Below, piece by piece: positions 6,392 through 15,234 of a DNA stretch of 64,000 bases. The DNA comes from Mesorhizobium sp. (GTDB lineage: Bacteria > Pseudomonadota > Alphaproteobacteria > Rhizobiales > Rhizobiaceae). The first letter of the stretch is position 1. Each line of letters begins with the position of its first letter. Below the pieces are notes generated by a model. That model was not told the origin of the DNA. It saw nothing but the letters and a program-made list of their open reading frames with translations, and did not search any database. The translations under genes were made by a program, and so were the position numbers. Location: contig SAKE01000003.1 of assembly GCA_004017275.1 (NCBI GenBank), positions 62,001 through 126,000 of the forward strand, given 5' to 3'.

Positions 6392-6868
6392 TTGTGGTCG
6401 CGTCCGACCGCAGCGATGATAGCGAGCTGTTCAGGAACGCATGTAGCGCGTATCGTCTGCGGTCATTTGCCTGACAGATACGGCGGTGCAAAGATCGCCC
6501 TGCTGTTTGTGCTCGTGCAGTCAGCCGGGCTTCTGGTCATGGGGTTGGCACGAAGCAGTTTGCTTGCTTCCTCCGGAGCCGCGCTGGCGGGCCTGGGCTA
6601 CTCCCTGGGGGACCCCGGGCTTGGCGTGGAGGCGGTTGGTGGCACATCGCCGGAAAGCCGCGGCTTGGCGATGGGCATCTACACGGCCTTTCTGGATGTC
6701 GCGATGGCTCTAGGAGGCCCGGCGTTGGGATGGGCTGCCGATCGAGCAGGTTTGAGCGTTGTCTTCTTTATCAGCGCCGGTGTCACCTTTTGTACAACCG
6801 CTGTTGCATTGCATTTAGCGCGCAATGCCCGTCGAGCCGATAGGCGGACTACCGCGGACGTTCGTTAG
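6392..6868 (+). pseudogene. C-terminal remnant of an MFS transporter
   Basis: The frame encodes only the last third of a major facilitator superfamily permease of the YfcJ/YhhS arabinose-efflux type. Recognisable sequence starts around 6445 with RIVCGHLPDRYGGAKIAL, which is the loop before a later transmembrane helix, and continues through GYSLGDPGLGVEAV, the SRGLAMGIYTAFLD helix and two more membrane segments. The N-terminal half is missing: upstream is the promoter region of the APGQ-repeat gene. About 140 residues of a roughly 400-residue family remain, so it cannot be a working transporter. It marks degraded DNA next to the broken relaxase. Confidence 0.7.
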
Positions 6869-6959
6869 AACCGGCCAAAGTAGCCATTCGATCGCAAGAA
6901 TCATATGATTGCTTGCGGCGTGACCGCGACCTCCGGAGCGGTCGCCTGAACGTCGGCTT

Positions 6960-9153
6960 TCAGAATAGGCAAAGCTGGTCTCTAGGTCCGACTTTGGGCG
7001 CAAAGCTGCCGTTCGCGTTGTTAAATAGACTTCTGGGGTTAGTGAAGGCAATCGCCCAGGCGCGGACGACCGGTTCCGACGGCTTGCCTGATAGCCCAGG
7101 CTCAAAGTCCCATGCCGCGCTTTCTGCCAAAACTCCACTCGATACCGCCGCTGTCGCGGGCCATCCAATAATGTGCTGGCCGATGCGCCTTTCGAGCGCT
7201 GGCTGCCAAGGCACGAGCAGGAAGCCGACACCGTCGTCAATCATGGCAAAACGGCCGGAGGCGAGATTGGCCGCTCCGACCAACCGGCCGCTGACATGCT
7301 CTCCAGTCTGAGCCTTTACAAAGCTCAGCCCGCGCTCGGCCGCCACCATACGGCCGACGCGGGCGACTTCGGCCTGTTCCAGGCGTTGGAGCAGGTCCTT
7401 TGACGCCCGGATGCGTCCATCGTCGAGGCGCGTTGCATGGCCCATGTCGACGAGGCTCTGCCGGCGCCGTTCCACGGCGTCACTGACGTCCCGGCCATAT
7501 CCGACCTTCGCGAGCGGTGTCCGGTTTGCCGAGGCCAGTTCCCGATCGAGCCAGGTCGCGCCATTGCTCGTCACCTGGTTCTCGAGGTCGAGGAAGGAGA
7601 GAGTACGGACCGTAAAATCCCTGCCCCGGTTGCGAGCGTCATAGGCAGCACCTTGTTCGGCGAGGTCCTTGGGTATCTTCCAGCGGTCGGCATCCCGCTC
7701 GACGATACCGGCGCGCCGCAGCGCTTCCAGCCGGCGCACATGAGAGCGGATGACAGCATCGGGATCGCCATTGATGCGCTCGATGCGCGGCCGTGCTGCG
7801 TTGAGGTTCTCGCTCGGCCGGTAGATGCCAGTCGACACCGGCTCAAGGGCAACGATGTGGCCGCGCCTGACTTCATCGAGCTTGGTGTCGTCTCGGGTCT
7901 CGACGTGATGGTGCGACCGTCGACGCCATCGATGACGACATAGAGCCCGCCATCCAGTCCGTCCGCGGCGAGCCCCTTGGCCAGCACCCGTCCTATCACC
8001 GGCTCGGTGATGTCCTTGCCATGGGTGACATACTGGCTGGGGCCACGCTCCTCCGCGATGCCATGGTCGGCGAGTGCCTGGTGCATGGTCTTGATGATAT
8101 CGTTGCGCGTGCCGAGATCGCGCAGGACGCGCTCCGCATCGTCGGCAATCGTCCAGCGTCCGGGTTCGGTCTCCGAGGCGAGGCCGTACTGCTCTAGACG
8201 CTTTGTCCGATCGATCAGGAGATGGCGATTGGCACGCAGCATGTGGCTCTCGCTTGCGCCGGGCCTGAGGTCGACGCTGCCCCGCTCTTCCTGTTCCGCC
8301 AGCAGCATCCGGTCGAGGCGGGTCAGCCGTTCTGCCTCCACCTCGGCTCTCAGCTTTTGGGCGATGTCGATGTCGGTCTGCGGACCGAGTTCCAGCGTCA
8401 CCAGTTCGCCGGCGCGATGCCGGATGCCTTTGGCGATATAGTCGCCGGCGATGTTGAGCATCTTGTCCTGATCGGTGACGCCACGCACCAAGACATGGGT
8501 ATGAGGATGACCGGTGTTGTGGTGGTCGACGGCGATCCAGTCGAACCGGGTTCCAAGATCGCTTTCGATCTGTCGCATGAGATCGCGGGTGAAGGAGCGC
8601 AGGTCCTCCATCTCGACAGCATCCTCTGGCGCGACGATGAAGCGGAACTGATGCCGGTCGCTACGGCAGCGCTCGACGAACGCCCTGCCCTCGTCGCGGT
8701 CACGACCGTCCTCGAGTGTGGAATAGACCCTGCCCTTCTCGCCGTCGCGCGCAACCCCGTCAGCGCTCGAGATAGCGCAAATGCGCATCGACCGCCCTGG
8801 TTGAGACGGCACGCAGCTTCGGGCCGCGTGCGCCACGCGATGAGACAAATTTGACCACGCGTGCCTTGACCATCACCCGCCGCGCCCGGAAGCGGCCACC
8901 ACCCCCTTCCCGGCCTAAGCCACCGTCGCGTGACAGGCCCGCCGCGACGCCGGCGCCGCGGCCCCGGGTGTTGAACCGGCCGGCGCCTTTGCTCCCCGCC
9001 GCACCACCGGTCCTGGCCGGATTGCAAGCCGGCCTTACGGACGGCGATCTTCACCTGCGCCGCGAACGGCAGCGAGTGCGGATTGACTCGAGTGCTACCA
9101 CTTCGGACGCGTCCCGGCCTGACGCGGAAATCTCTGTCGTTGCGATCCACCAT
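6960..9153 (-). pseudogene. Broken DUF3363-type relaxase (mobilisation nuclease)
   Basis: A relaxase of the kind found on rhizobial integrative and conjugative elements, in three shifted frames. It starts at ATG 9153 (MVDRNDRDFRVRPGRVRSG). A one-base insertion near 9015 moves reading to the RFNTRGRGAG and VMVKARVVKFVSSRG part. A second insertion near 8769 moves it to DGVARDGEKGRVYST, the FRFIVAPEDA strand and the VDHHNTGHPHTHVLVRG histidine motif that binds metal in the nuclease. A one-base deletion near 7915 leads to the C-terminal part (VSTGIYRPSENLNAARPRI to IGQHIIGWPATAAV). Almost the full length is present and the three shifts account for all frame changes. The final 40 residues may be run-on. 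Confidence 0.8.
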
Positions 9154-9771
9154 GGCGGCAGGATCATTGGTGGATCGAAGCTCCGCAAGGCGCTTCAAAC
9201 GCTCATCGCGCCTCAGCGTGCAAAGGCCGCCGCAATGTGCGATCCGCCGTTACCACGCTGGGAGCGGTAGATTTCGTCGGCACAAGAGGCTCCAAAAAGA
9301 GCTGTCGGCGGTTGCGTCGTGGGAACGAAAAAAGAAGAGAAGCAGAACTTTCGTGCGCAGTTTTTGCACATGGTCTCCCATAACTATTTGATTTTACTTA
9401 CTTCTCCGCCCCATCCATCATCGGTGCGACCGAAAGCCGGACGCTCTTGTAATTGTTTTCCAGCATTTCTTGTGACTTTGGCGCTGCTAAAGGTTCGAAT
9501 TGCCGCTCACATAAGCGATTTCGCGGCATTTTCCTACCCGCAACGTCACCTCTGCCCAGCCCGCGCCTCCAGTGGCCAAAGAATCGGACTTCAAAGGTTC
9601 GTCGCCTTCGTGACTTAACCAACTATATTATTTGTTGCTGAATTATATTGGACAAGCGCTTTTGGTGCCAGGATAACTATTTTTGCCCGGCACTCACCTT
9701 CAACCATTGCTTAAAGCAGTGCTTCATTCTGTGAATCGTACGCATGGCATGTGAAATTCAAGGATCGCTCG
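9154..9771. other. Long non-coding stretch before unknown gene
   Basis: About 600 nt without a recognisable gene. The part nearest the relaxase start could hold the 3' end of an upstream transfer gene read on minus, but no frame gives a family I recognise. From about 9350 the base composition becomes clearly more AT-rich than the neighbours, as in decayed or promoter DNA. Short frames on both strands lack ribosome sites. Confidence 0.45.
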
Positions 9772-10662
9772 ATGCAGATCACCTCGAAGCTCACCGATAC
9801 GATACAGAAGCTGATGTCGGCCAGGAGCGGTTTTGCCGGCGCCAGCCAGCCGACGTTCGTCAAAGCGGGCACAGCGCTGCGGACCGAGGCCCCGGTCATT
9901 CGTCCGGGCGCGACCGGCAACGAGGACGGTATCGAATACGATCCGTTCAGCGGCTTCGGCCGGACCTCCAAGGCGGACGTGCCGGCGACTTCGTCCACCG
10001 GCGCGGCTTCCACGACGACGGTGGACGACCCCTATATGCAGGCTGGCAAGGCCAGTTATGGCCAGCTTTATGCTGAGTATACGCGCTTCATCAGCTCGAT
10101 GGTCGAGGCGGATCGCCAGCACAAGGACTCCACCGTTGCGCGCTATTTCATCCCTGCCGGCGAGACGCAGGAAACGGTGATGGCAATGGAAGAGCATGAC
10201 TATATGTGGGCCGTCCAGGACGAGATGGAGGCTGCCGCCGACCGCATCCCGCAGGCACAGACCAACAAGGCGATCAGCAACCAAAGCCTGAGCTACGCCA
10301 ACGCAAGCGAGATGACTTCCGATGCATTGTCCAGCCTGCAGAAGGCATTGTCGGTTCTGAACGCGGCGTTGGCGCGCACCAGCCCCGAGGCCGTTGAAGC
10401 GCGGCTGCAAAGTATCGGCGACGACCCGAAGCTCCAACGTCTCGCGCAGCAGCTGGCCAAGAACGATATTCTCTCCGTCAAGAGCAACCTGCGTTACGTC
10501 GACAGGATCGTCAAAAGCATCGAGAGTGGCTTCAACAAGGTTGATGGCGACATTCTGGTCAGGAATGACCAAGGCCAGTACCAGCTTGGTGATTTCACGA
10601 TCTCGTTCAAGGGCCAGGCGATGTTGACCGCGAAGGATACATTCGAAGCGTTCACGGGCTGA
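9772..10662 (+). CDS. Unknown 296-aa hydrophilic protein
   Basis: I do not recognise this protein. It has no signal peptide, no membrane segment and no cysteine. Residues 30-80 are low in complexity and rich in Gly, Ser, Thr and Ala. The middle (about 90-190) is helical and acidic, with YAEYTRFISSMVEADRQH and an AMEEHDYMWAVQDEMEAAAD segment. Residues 195-265 form likely coiled helices rich in Leu, Ala and Lys, and the end returns to strands. The ATG at 9772 follows AAGGA at a good distance and is preferred over a GTG 21 nt earlier. It stands alone between the broken relaxase and an inverted repeat. Helix-rich secreted or phage-like structural proteins look similar, but this is only an impression. 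Confidence 0.6.
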   Translation: MQITSKLTDTIQKLMSARSGFAGASQPTFVKAGTALRTEAPVIRPGATGNEDGIEYDPFSGFGRTSKADVPATSSTGAASTTTVDDPYMQAGKASYGQLYAEYTRFISSMVEADRQHKDSTVARYFIPAGETQETVMAMEEHDYMWAVQDEMEAAADRIPQAQTNKAISNQSLSYANASEMTSDALSSLQKALSVLNAALARTSPEAVEARLQSIGDDPKLQRLAQQLAKNDILSVKSNLRYVDRIVKSIESGFNKVDGDILVRNDQGQYQLGDFTISFKGQAMLTAKDTFEAFTG

Positions 10663-10713
10663 GTCCCCTCGCGGCCCCCGTCGCCTTGGCGTGAAATCTC
10701 CCGATGCTGACGA

Positions 10714-10780
10714 CCCTGCTGACTATCCTGCAAATGCGCTCACCTAGGACGACCAGGCATCGGCAGGATGGTCAGCAGGG
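10714..10780. repeat. 18-bp inverted repeat after unknown gene
   Basis: The arms CCCTGCTGACTATCCTGC (10714-10731) and GCAGGATGGTCAGCAGGG (10763-10780) pair with one G-U, enclosing 31 nt. An alternative pairing uses CCGATGC (10701) with GCATCGG (10757). There is no T-run on either side. It lies about 50 nt past the stop of the unknown 296-aa gene and could be a transcript end, a palindromic repeat or part of a mobile element end. Confidence 0.55.
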
Positions 10781-10828
10781 GCATGGACATGCGTTCATTT
10801 CGGGTAGTGTAGCCGCTAGACGAGGCGT

Positions 10829-11134
10829 CTACCGCCGCAGGGCGTACACACCTGTCTTGTTTTCACTACCCACAGGCAACGCCATATCATCTTCGTCGAG
10901 AAGGCGCGTGATGCGGGCGAAGCCTGTGAACGCCTTCCTTGCTTCCTCGGCCGACATCTGGCCCGACAAAGCGGCCGAGCAGCAGTTCAGCGCGCACTGA
11001 TAGACCGGGCCGCGCCGTCCCGTCGGCCATTTCCGCAAGAACATCATGGCCTCGGCAACACTGTCGATTTCTTCGACAGGATGCCCCTGCCCGCGCGAAA
11101 TTCGCACGGACGAAAAGAAATGCAACTGGTCCAT
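10829..11134 (-). CDS. DUF982 domain protein
   Basis: A 101-aa DUF982 protein, a small family almost confined to rhizobia and of unknown function. The usual pattern is visible: a first strand (FFSSVRISRG), the helix VAEAMMFLRKWPTGRRGPVY near 29-48, the ALNCCSAALSGQMSAEEARKAF helix pair near 50-71, and a short tail. The ATG at 11134 follows GGAGG closely and is clearly preferred over upstream starts. A perfect EcfG-type promoter sits 46 nt upstream, so it is expected to be induced by general stress. Confidence 0.75.
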   Translation of the reverse strand: MDQLHFFSSVRISRGQGHPVEEIDSVAEAMMFLRKWPTGRRGPVYQCALNCCSAALSGQMSAEEARKAFTGFARITRLLDEDDMALPVGSENKTGVYALRR

Positions 11135-11179
11135 CGCTTCCTCCCGGTCGACCGCGATGCGCTCGATCGAACCCCATGA

Positions 11180-11204
11180 AACGCGCCATCCGCCAGTTGG
11201 TTCC
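11180..11204 (-). promoter_or_regulatory. EcfG-type general stress promoter
   Basis: On the minus strand: GGAAC (11204-11200), 16 nt, then CGTT (11183-11180). A perfect match in the right orientation, 46 nt before the DUF982 start codon. Confidence 0.7.
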
Positions 11205-11273
11205 ACGCAGAAAATGGAATCTTTTAGAAATCTGTCAGGCGAATCCGATCACCCGTGCGGTGGTTACTGTCGC

Positions 11274-12272
11274 CTACATCGTCGGGAAGTGGCAGGCGAC
11301 TTTGCGACCGGGTTCGTATTCCCTCAGCTGCGGCCGCTCCGAACGGCAGCGCTCCGCTGCGATCGGGCATCGAGGGTGGAAACGGCACCCGGATGGAGGG
11401 TTGAGCGGGCTCGGTACGTCGCCGGTGAGGATGATGCGCCTGCGCGTCCCGTTGGGCGTGGATTCTACGACGGGAACCGCCGAGATCAGCGCCTGGCTGT
11501 AGGGATGGGATGGTGTTGCAAACACTTCCTCCGCCGGCCCTTCTTCGACGATCGAGCCGAGATACATGACCGCGATGCGGGTCGACACCTGGCGCACGAC
11601 GGACAGGTCGTGGGCGATGAAGATGTAGGTGAGTCGCAGCTTTTCCTGCAGATCGGCGAGCAGATTGACGATTTGCGCCTGCACGGACACGTCGAGCGCG
11701 GAGACGGGTTCGTCCAACACCACGAGATCGGGGTTCAGTGCAATGGCCCGCGCGATGCCGACGCGCTGGCGCTGTCCGCCGGAAAATTCGTGCGGAAACC
11801 GCATGACATGATCCGGCAGCAATCCGACGAGGTCGAAGAGTTCCGCCACGCGTTTGGCGACCTCGCTCGACGAGAGCCTGCCATGGATGCGCAGCGGTTC
11901 GGCCACCAGGTCGCCGACGCGACGGCGCGGATTGAGCGAGGCCGACGGGTCCTGGAAAACCATTTGCAGGCGGCGCCGCAGCGGCCTGAGTTCGGACAGC
12001 GACTTCGAGGTGATATCGTCACCTTCGAACAGAAGTTTGCCGTCGGAAATGTCGTAGAGCCTTACCAGGCAGCGCGCCAGCGTGGACTTGCCGCATCCTG
12101 ATTCACCAACCAGCCCGACAGTCTCGCCGCGGCGAACGGTCAGCGAAACATTGTCGACCGCATGAACGGTTCGCTTGCCTTCGGCGGAAAAACGGCTGCC
12201 GATCGAGAAGCGTTTTCCCAGCGAACGTGTCTCGAGGATTGGGCGGTCTTTGTCAATCATCGGTCCGCTCAT
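11274..12272 (-). CDS. Peptide ABC transporter ATPase, OppF/DppF type
   Basis: A 332-aa ATP-binding subunit of a peptide importer. Walker A is GESGCGKSTL near residue 57, the signature FSGGQRQRVGIARA near 158, and Walker B with VVLDEPVSALDV near 180. The C-terminal oligopeptide/dipeptide extension has the usual CRFHPRCP cysteines. It starts in an ATGA overlap with the preceding ATPase gene and is last in a seven-gene unit running from 19389 to 11274. The two ATPases form the heterodimeric motor. Substrate specificity cannot be read from this subunit. Confidence 0.92.
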   Translation of the reverse strand: MSGPMIDKDRPILETRSLGKRFSIGSRFSAEGKRTVHAVDNVSLTVRRGETVGLVGESGCGKSTLARCLVRLYDISDGKLLFEGDDITSKSLSELRPLRRRLQMVFQDPSASLNPRRRVGDLVAEPLRIHGRLSSSEVAKRVAELFDLVGLLPDHVMRFPHEFSGGQRQRVGIARAIALNPDLVVLDEPVSALDVSVQAQIVNLLADLQEKLRLTYIFIAHDLSVVRQVSTRIAVMYLGSIVEEGPAEEVFATPSHPYSQALISAVPVVESTPNGTRRRIILTGDVPSPLNPPSGCRFHPRCPIAAERCRSERPQLREYEPGRKVACHFPTM

Positions 12273-13228
12273 GCCTGCGCCACCCGAAAGCATGCCGCGG
12301 CGTGGGCGCCGCTCCCGAGGTCGGGCTTGCCGGCCTTGCAGGGCTCGTAGTGAACCGGGCATCGCGGACCGAACGCACAGCCCGGCGGCAATCGCAGCAA
12401 CGACGGCGGCGAACCGGGAATGGCCGGCAGGCGCCGCGGTTTTTCTCCGGTCAGCGGCGGGATCGAACCGAGCAGCGCGCGTGTATAGGGGTGTCGCGGG
12501 TCGGAAAACAGTTCCGTCCGGCTGCCGCGTTCCACCACGCGGCCGGCATACATGACCATGACCCGGTCGGCGAGTTCGGAGACCACACCCATGTCATGCG
12601 TTATGAAGACGACCGCCGACTTATGCGTCGCACGCAGCTTGCGGACAAGGTCGAGAATGCCGGCCTGCACCGTGACGTCGAGCGCCGTGGTCGGCTCGTC
12701 CGCCACCAGCAGTGCTGGATTGCAGGACAAAGCCATTGCGATCACCGCCCGCTGCCGCATGCCGCCCGAAAGCTGGTGCGGGTAGCGCGACATCGCCTCG
12801 TGCGGGTTTGGAAAATTCACCTCGGCCAGCAGTTCTTCCACGCGATCCATCGCCTTGGATTTGCTGATTTTGCGATGCGCGCGGATCTGTTCGGCGATCT
12901 GCCAGCCGATCGTGTAGACAGGCGTCAGCGCGGTCATCGGATCCTGGAAGATCATCGCGATCTCGTTGCCGCGCAGCCGCCTGAGTTCGCGCGCGGGCAG
13001 TCCCACGAGCTCACGGCCCTTGTAGCGGATCGAGCCTTCGATGGTGGCGTTGGGATCGGTGATGAGGCCCATGACGGCCAGCAGCGACACCGTTTTGCCG
13101 GAACCGGATTCACCGACGACGCCGAGGATCTCGCTCTCCTCGAGGTCGAAGGAAACGCCATCGATGGCCCGCACCATGCCGTCATTGGTGCGGAAGGATA
13201 CTCTGAGGTCGCGCACCGACAGTATCAT
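12269..13228 (-). CDS. Peptide ABC transporter ATPase, OppD/DppD type
   Basis: A 319-aa ATP-binding subunit. Walker A is GESGSGKTVSLLA near residues 39-51, the Q-loop MIFQDPMTALTPVY near 92-105, signature LSGGMRQRAVIAMA near 153-166 and Walker B LLVADEPTTALDV near 172-184. The C-terminal PGCAFGPRCPVHYEPC segment is the oligopeptide-transporter extension. It starts inside the last codons of the OppB-type permease (ATGA overlap) and overlaps the next ATPase in the same way, so the three genes are translationally coupled. Confidence 0.92.
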   Translation of the reverse strand: MILSVRDLRVSFRTNDGMVRAIDGVSFDLEESEILGVVGESGSGKTVSLLAVMGLITDPNATIEGSIRYKGRELVGLPARELRRLRGNEIAMIFQDPMTALTPVYTIGWQIAEQIRAHRKISKSKAMDRVEELLAEVNFPNPHEAMSRYPHQLSGGMRQRAVIAMALSCNPALLVADEPTTALDVTVQAGILDLVRKLRATHKSAVVFITHDMGVVSELADRVMVMYAGRVVERGSRTELFSDPRHPYTRALLGSIPPLTGEKPRRLPAIPGSPPSLLRLPPGCAFGPRCPVHYEPCKAGKPDLGSGAHAAACFRVAQA

Positions 13229-14196
13229 GATGTCCTCAGGCGCGGATCGAGAAGGATGTAGACGAAATCGACGACCGCATTGGCGATGACCACGAACATC
13301 GAAGCGTACATCACCGTTGCCATGATCATCGGCAGATCGAGGTTCTGCAGCGCGTCATAGGTGAGCTTGCCGATGCCGTGCAGCCCGAACACTACTTCCG
13401 TCAGCAGGGCCGAGCCTCCGACCAGAGCGCCGAAGTCCAGGCCGAACAGAGTAACGAAGGCGATGAGCGACGTGCGCAAGGCATGGCGCAGCAGGATGCG
13501 GGTCTCCGACAGGCCCTTGGCCCGGGCCGTGCGGATGTAGTCCTCCTGCAGGGATTCGATGATTGCCGCGCGCAACACGCGCCCATAAATGCCGATGTAG
13601 AGAATGGACAGCGTGATCCACGGAATGACCAGGGTCAGCAACCAGCCTCTCGGATCGTCGGAGAAATTCTTGTAGCCGAGCGGCGGCACCCAGGAGAACG
13701 CCCAGCTGTCGTGGTAGCGGCTCTGGGTGATCAGGTTCATCACCTCGCCCAGCCAGTAGACCGGCATGGAAATGCCGAGCAGCCCCAATGCCATCAGCAG
13801 CTTGTCCAGCCAGCTGCCGCGCGTGGCGGCAGCGACGATGCCGATGATGATGGAAACGACCACCCACAGGATCGCCGCCCCGAACACCAGCGAGAGCGTG
13901 ACCGGGATCGAATCCATGACCGCCGGCACAACCTTCCAGCCACGATTGACGAAAGAGGTCAGGTCGCCCGTGACGAAGATTTTCTCCATCATCTTCACAT
14001 ATTGCACGTAGAGCGGGCGGTCGAAGCCGAAGCTGTGGCGCACCGCTTCCAGCACTTCGGGCGATGCATTGCGCCCGGCGATGCGCGCCGCCGGGTCGGC
14101 GCCCGGCGTGGCGAAGAAAATCAGGAAGACGATGACCGAGATGCCGAACATCACGAACAGCATCTGACCGAAACGGCGCAGGATTGCGTAGATCAT
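13225..14196 (-). CDS. Peptide ABC transporter permease, OppB/DppB type
   Basis: A 323-aa inner membrane permease. The N-terminus MIYAILRRFGQMLFVMFGIS and the LSLVFGAAILWVVVSIIIG helix are OppB-like, and the EAA loop is visible as DYIRTARAKGLSETRILLRHALR near 225-247. About six transmembrane helices. The start at 14196 shares one base with the stop codon of the OppC-type gene upstream; a longer frame from 14631 is only antiparallel read-through of that gene. In most operons the B-type subunit precedes the C-type one; here the order is reversed. Confidence 0.92.
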   Translation of the reverse strand: MIYAILRRFGQMLFVMFGISVIVFLIFFATPGADPAARIAGRNASPEVLEAVRHSFGFDRPLYVQYVKMMEKIFVTGDLTSFVNRGWKVVPAVMDSIPVTLSLVFGAAILWVVVSIIIGIVAAATRGSWLDKLLMALGLLGISMPVYWLGEVMNLITQSRYHDSWAFSWVPPLGYKNFSDDPRGWLLTLVIPWITLSILYIGIYGRVLRAAIIESLQEDYIRTARAKGLSETRILLRHALRTSLIAFVTLFGLDFGALVGGSALLTEVVFGLHGIGKLTYDALQNLDLPMIMATVMYASMFVVIANAVVDFVYILLDPRLRTS

Positions 14197-15212
14197 CAGT
14201 CGCGCCCCAGCCGAACCTTGGAGCGCGGGTCGAGCGCGTCGCGCAGGCCGTCGCCGAAGACATTGAGCGCCATGACGGACACCGCGATCGCCAGGCCCGG
14301 CACCAGCGCCACCAGTGGCCTGGTGTAAAGCAGTGCCTGTCCGTCCTGGATGATCGTGCCCCAGCTCGCGGCGGGCGGCTGCACGCCGATCGAAAGGAAG
14401 GAGAGTGCCGATTCCGTAAGCATGTTCAGCGCCATCATCAGCGGCACGAAGACGATGAGCGTGGTGGTGATGTTGGGCAGGATGTCGCGCCACAGGATGC
14501 GCCATCCCGGTACGCCCAGATTGACCGCGGCGAGCACGAATTCGCTGTGACGCAGCGACAGAACCTGCCCGCGTATCGGGCGCGCCACATAGGGCACGTA
14601 GACGATGCCGATGATGATGACCGGCAGCCAAAGACTACCGGACTCGATCTGGATCGGTCCGATCGTGATGCCATGGGCGATGGTGACGATGGAGAGCGAA
14701 ATCGCCAGGAGATAGATCGGGAATGCCCACAATATGTCGAGGAAGCGCGACAGCACCGTGTCGGTGACGCCGCCGAAATAGCCGGCGACCAATCCCGCCG
14801 CCGTGCCCAGGATCAAGGTGAAGATGGTGGCTGCTGCGGAGATCAGCAGCGAGCTGAGCCCGCCATAGAGCATCCTGGCCATGACATCGCGCCCCTGGCT
14901 GTCGGCGCCGAGGAAGTAATTGCCGAGCCGCCAGGTCGGACCGAGCGGTGTGTAGCCAAGCCCGAGCCCCTCAGTTGACTGTTCCATCACCGGAACGTCG
15001 ACGCCGTCGATCTGGATGACAGCGTCGAGCGTCGAGGCGAATGGGTCGACGCCTGCCCATTTCGCATAGAGAGGCGCACTGAGACAGGCAAGGACGATGA
15101 GGAGGAACACGGCCAGGGATGCCATGGCAGCCCTGTCCATTGCCAGCTTCGCAAGCGCGACGGCCCAGGGCCCTCGCGTCTTGCGCGGCGCGGCGACAGC
15201 TACGTTCGACAC
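14196..15212 (-). CDS. Peptide ABC transporter permease, OppC/DppC type
   Basis: A 338-aa permease of the OppC group. It has the long N-terminal segment before the first helix (DRAAMASLAVFLLIVLACLS), a periplasmic loop, then LGADSQGRDVMARMLYGG, the family hallmark. The EAA loop is VLSLRHSEFVLAAVNLGVPG near 228-247. It follows the binding-protein gene by 22 nt and ends one base into the OppB-type gene. The periplasmic loop between helix 1 and the LGAD motif is somewhat long because of a DAVIQIDGVDVPVMEQS insertion. Confidence 0.92.
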   Translation of the reverse strand: MSNVAVAAPRKTRGPWAVALAKLAMDRAAMASLAVFLLIVLACLSAPLYAKWAGVDPFASTLDAVIQIDGVDVPVMEQSTEGLGLGYTPLGPTWRLGNYFLGADSQGRDVMARMLYGGLSSLLISAAATIFTLILGTAAGLVAGYFGGVTDTVLSRFLDILWAFPIYLLAISLSIVTIAHGITIGPIQIESGSLWLPVIIIGIVYVPYVARPIRGQVLSLRHSEFVLAAVNLGVPGWRILWRDILPNITTTLIVFVPLMMALNMLTESALSFLSIGVQPPAASWGTIIQDGQALLYTRPLVALVPGLAIAVSVMALNVFGDGLRDALDPRSKVRLGRD

Positions 15213-15234
15213 GGACGTGCCCCTCCGCAGTTCG

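Noticed and set aside
14197..14631. N-terminal extension of the OppB-type permease
   Set aside because: It is an alternate frame of the OppC-type gene on the same strand with Arg/His-rich translation; MIYAILRRF at 14196 is the normal start.
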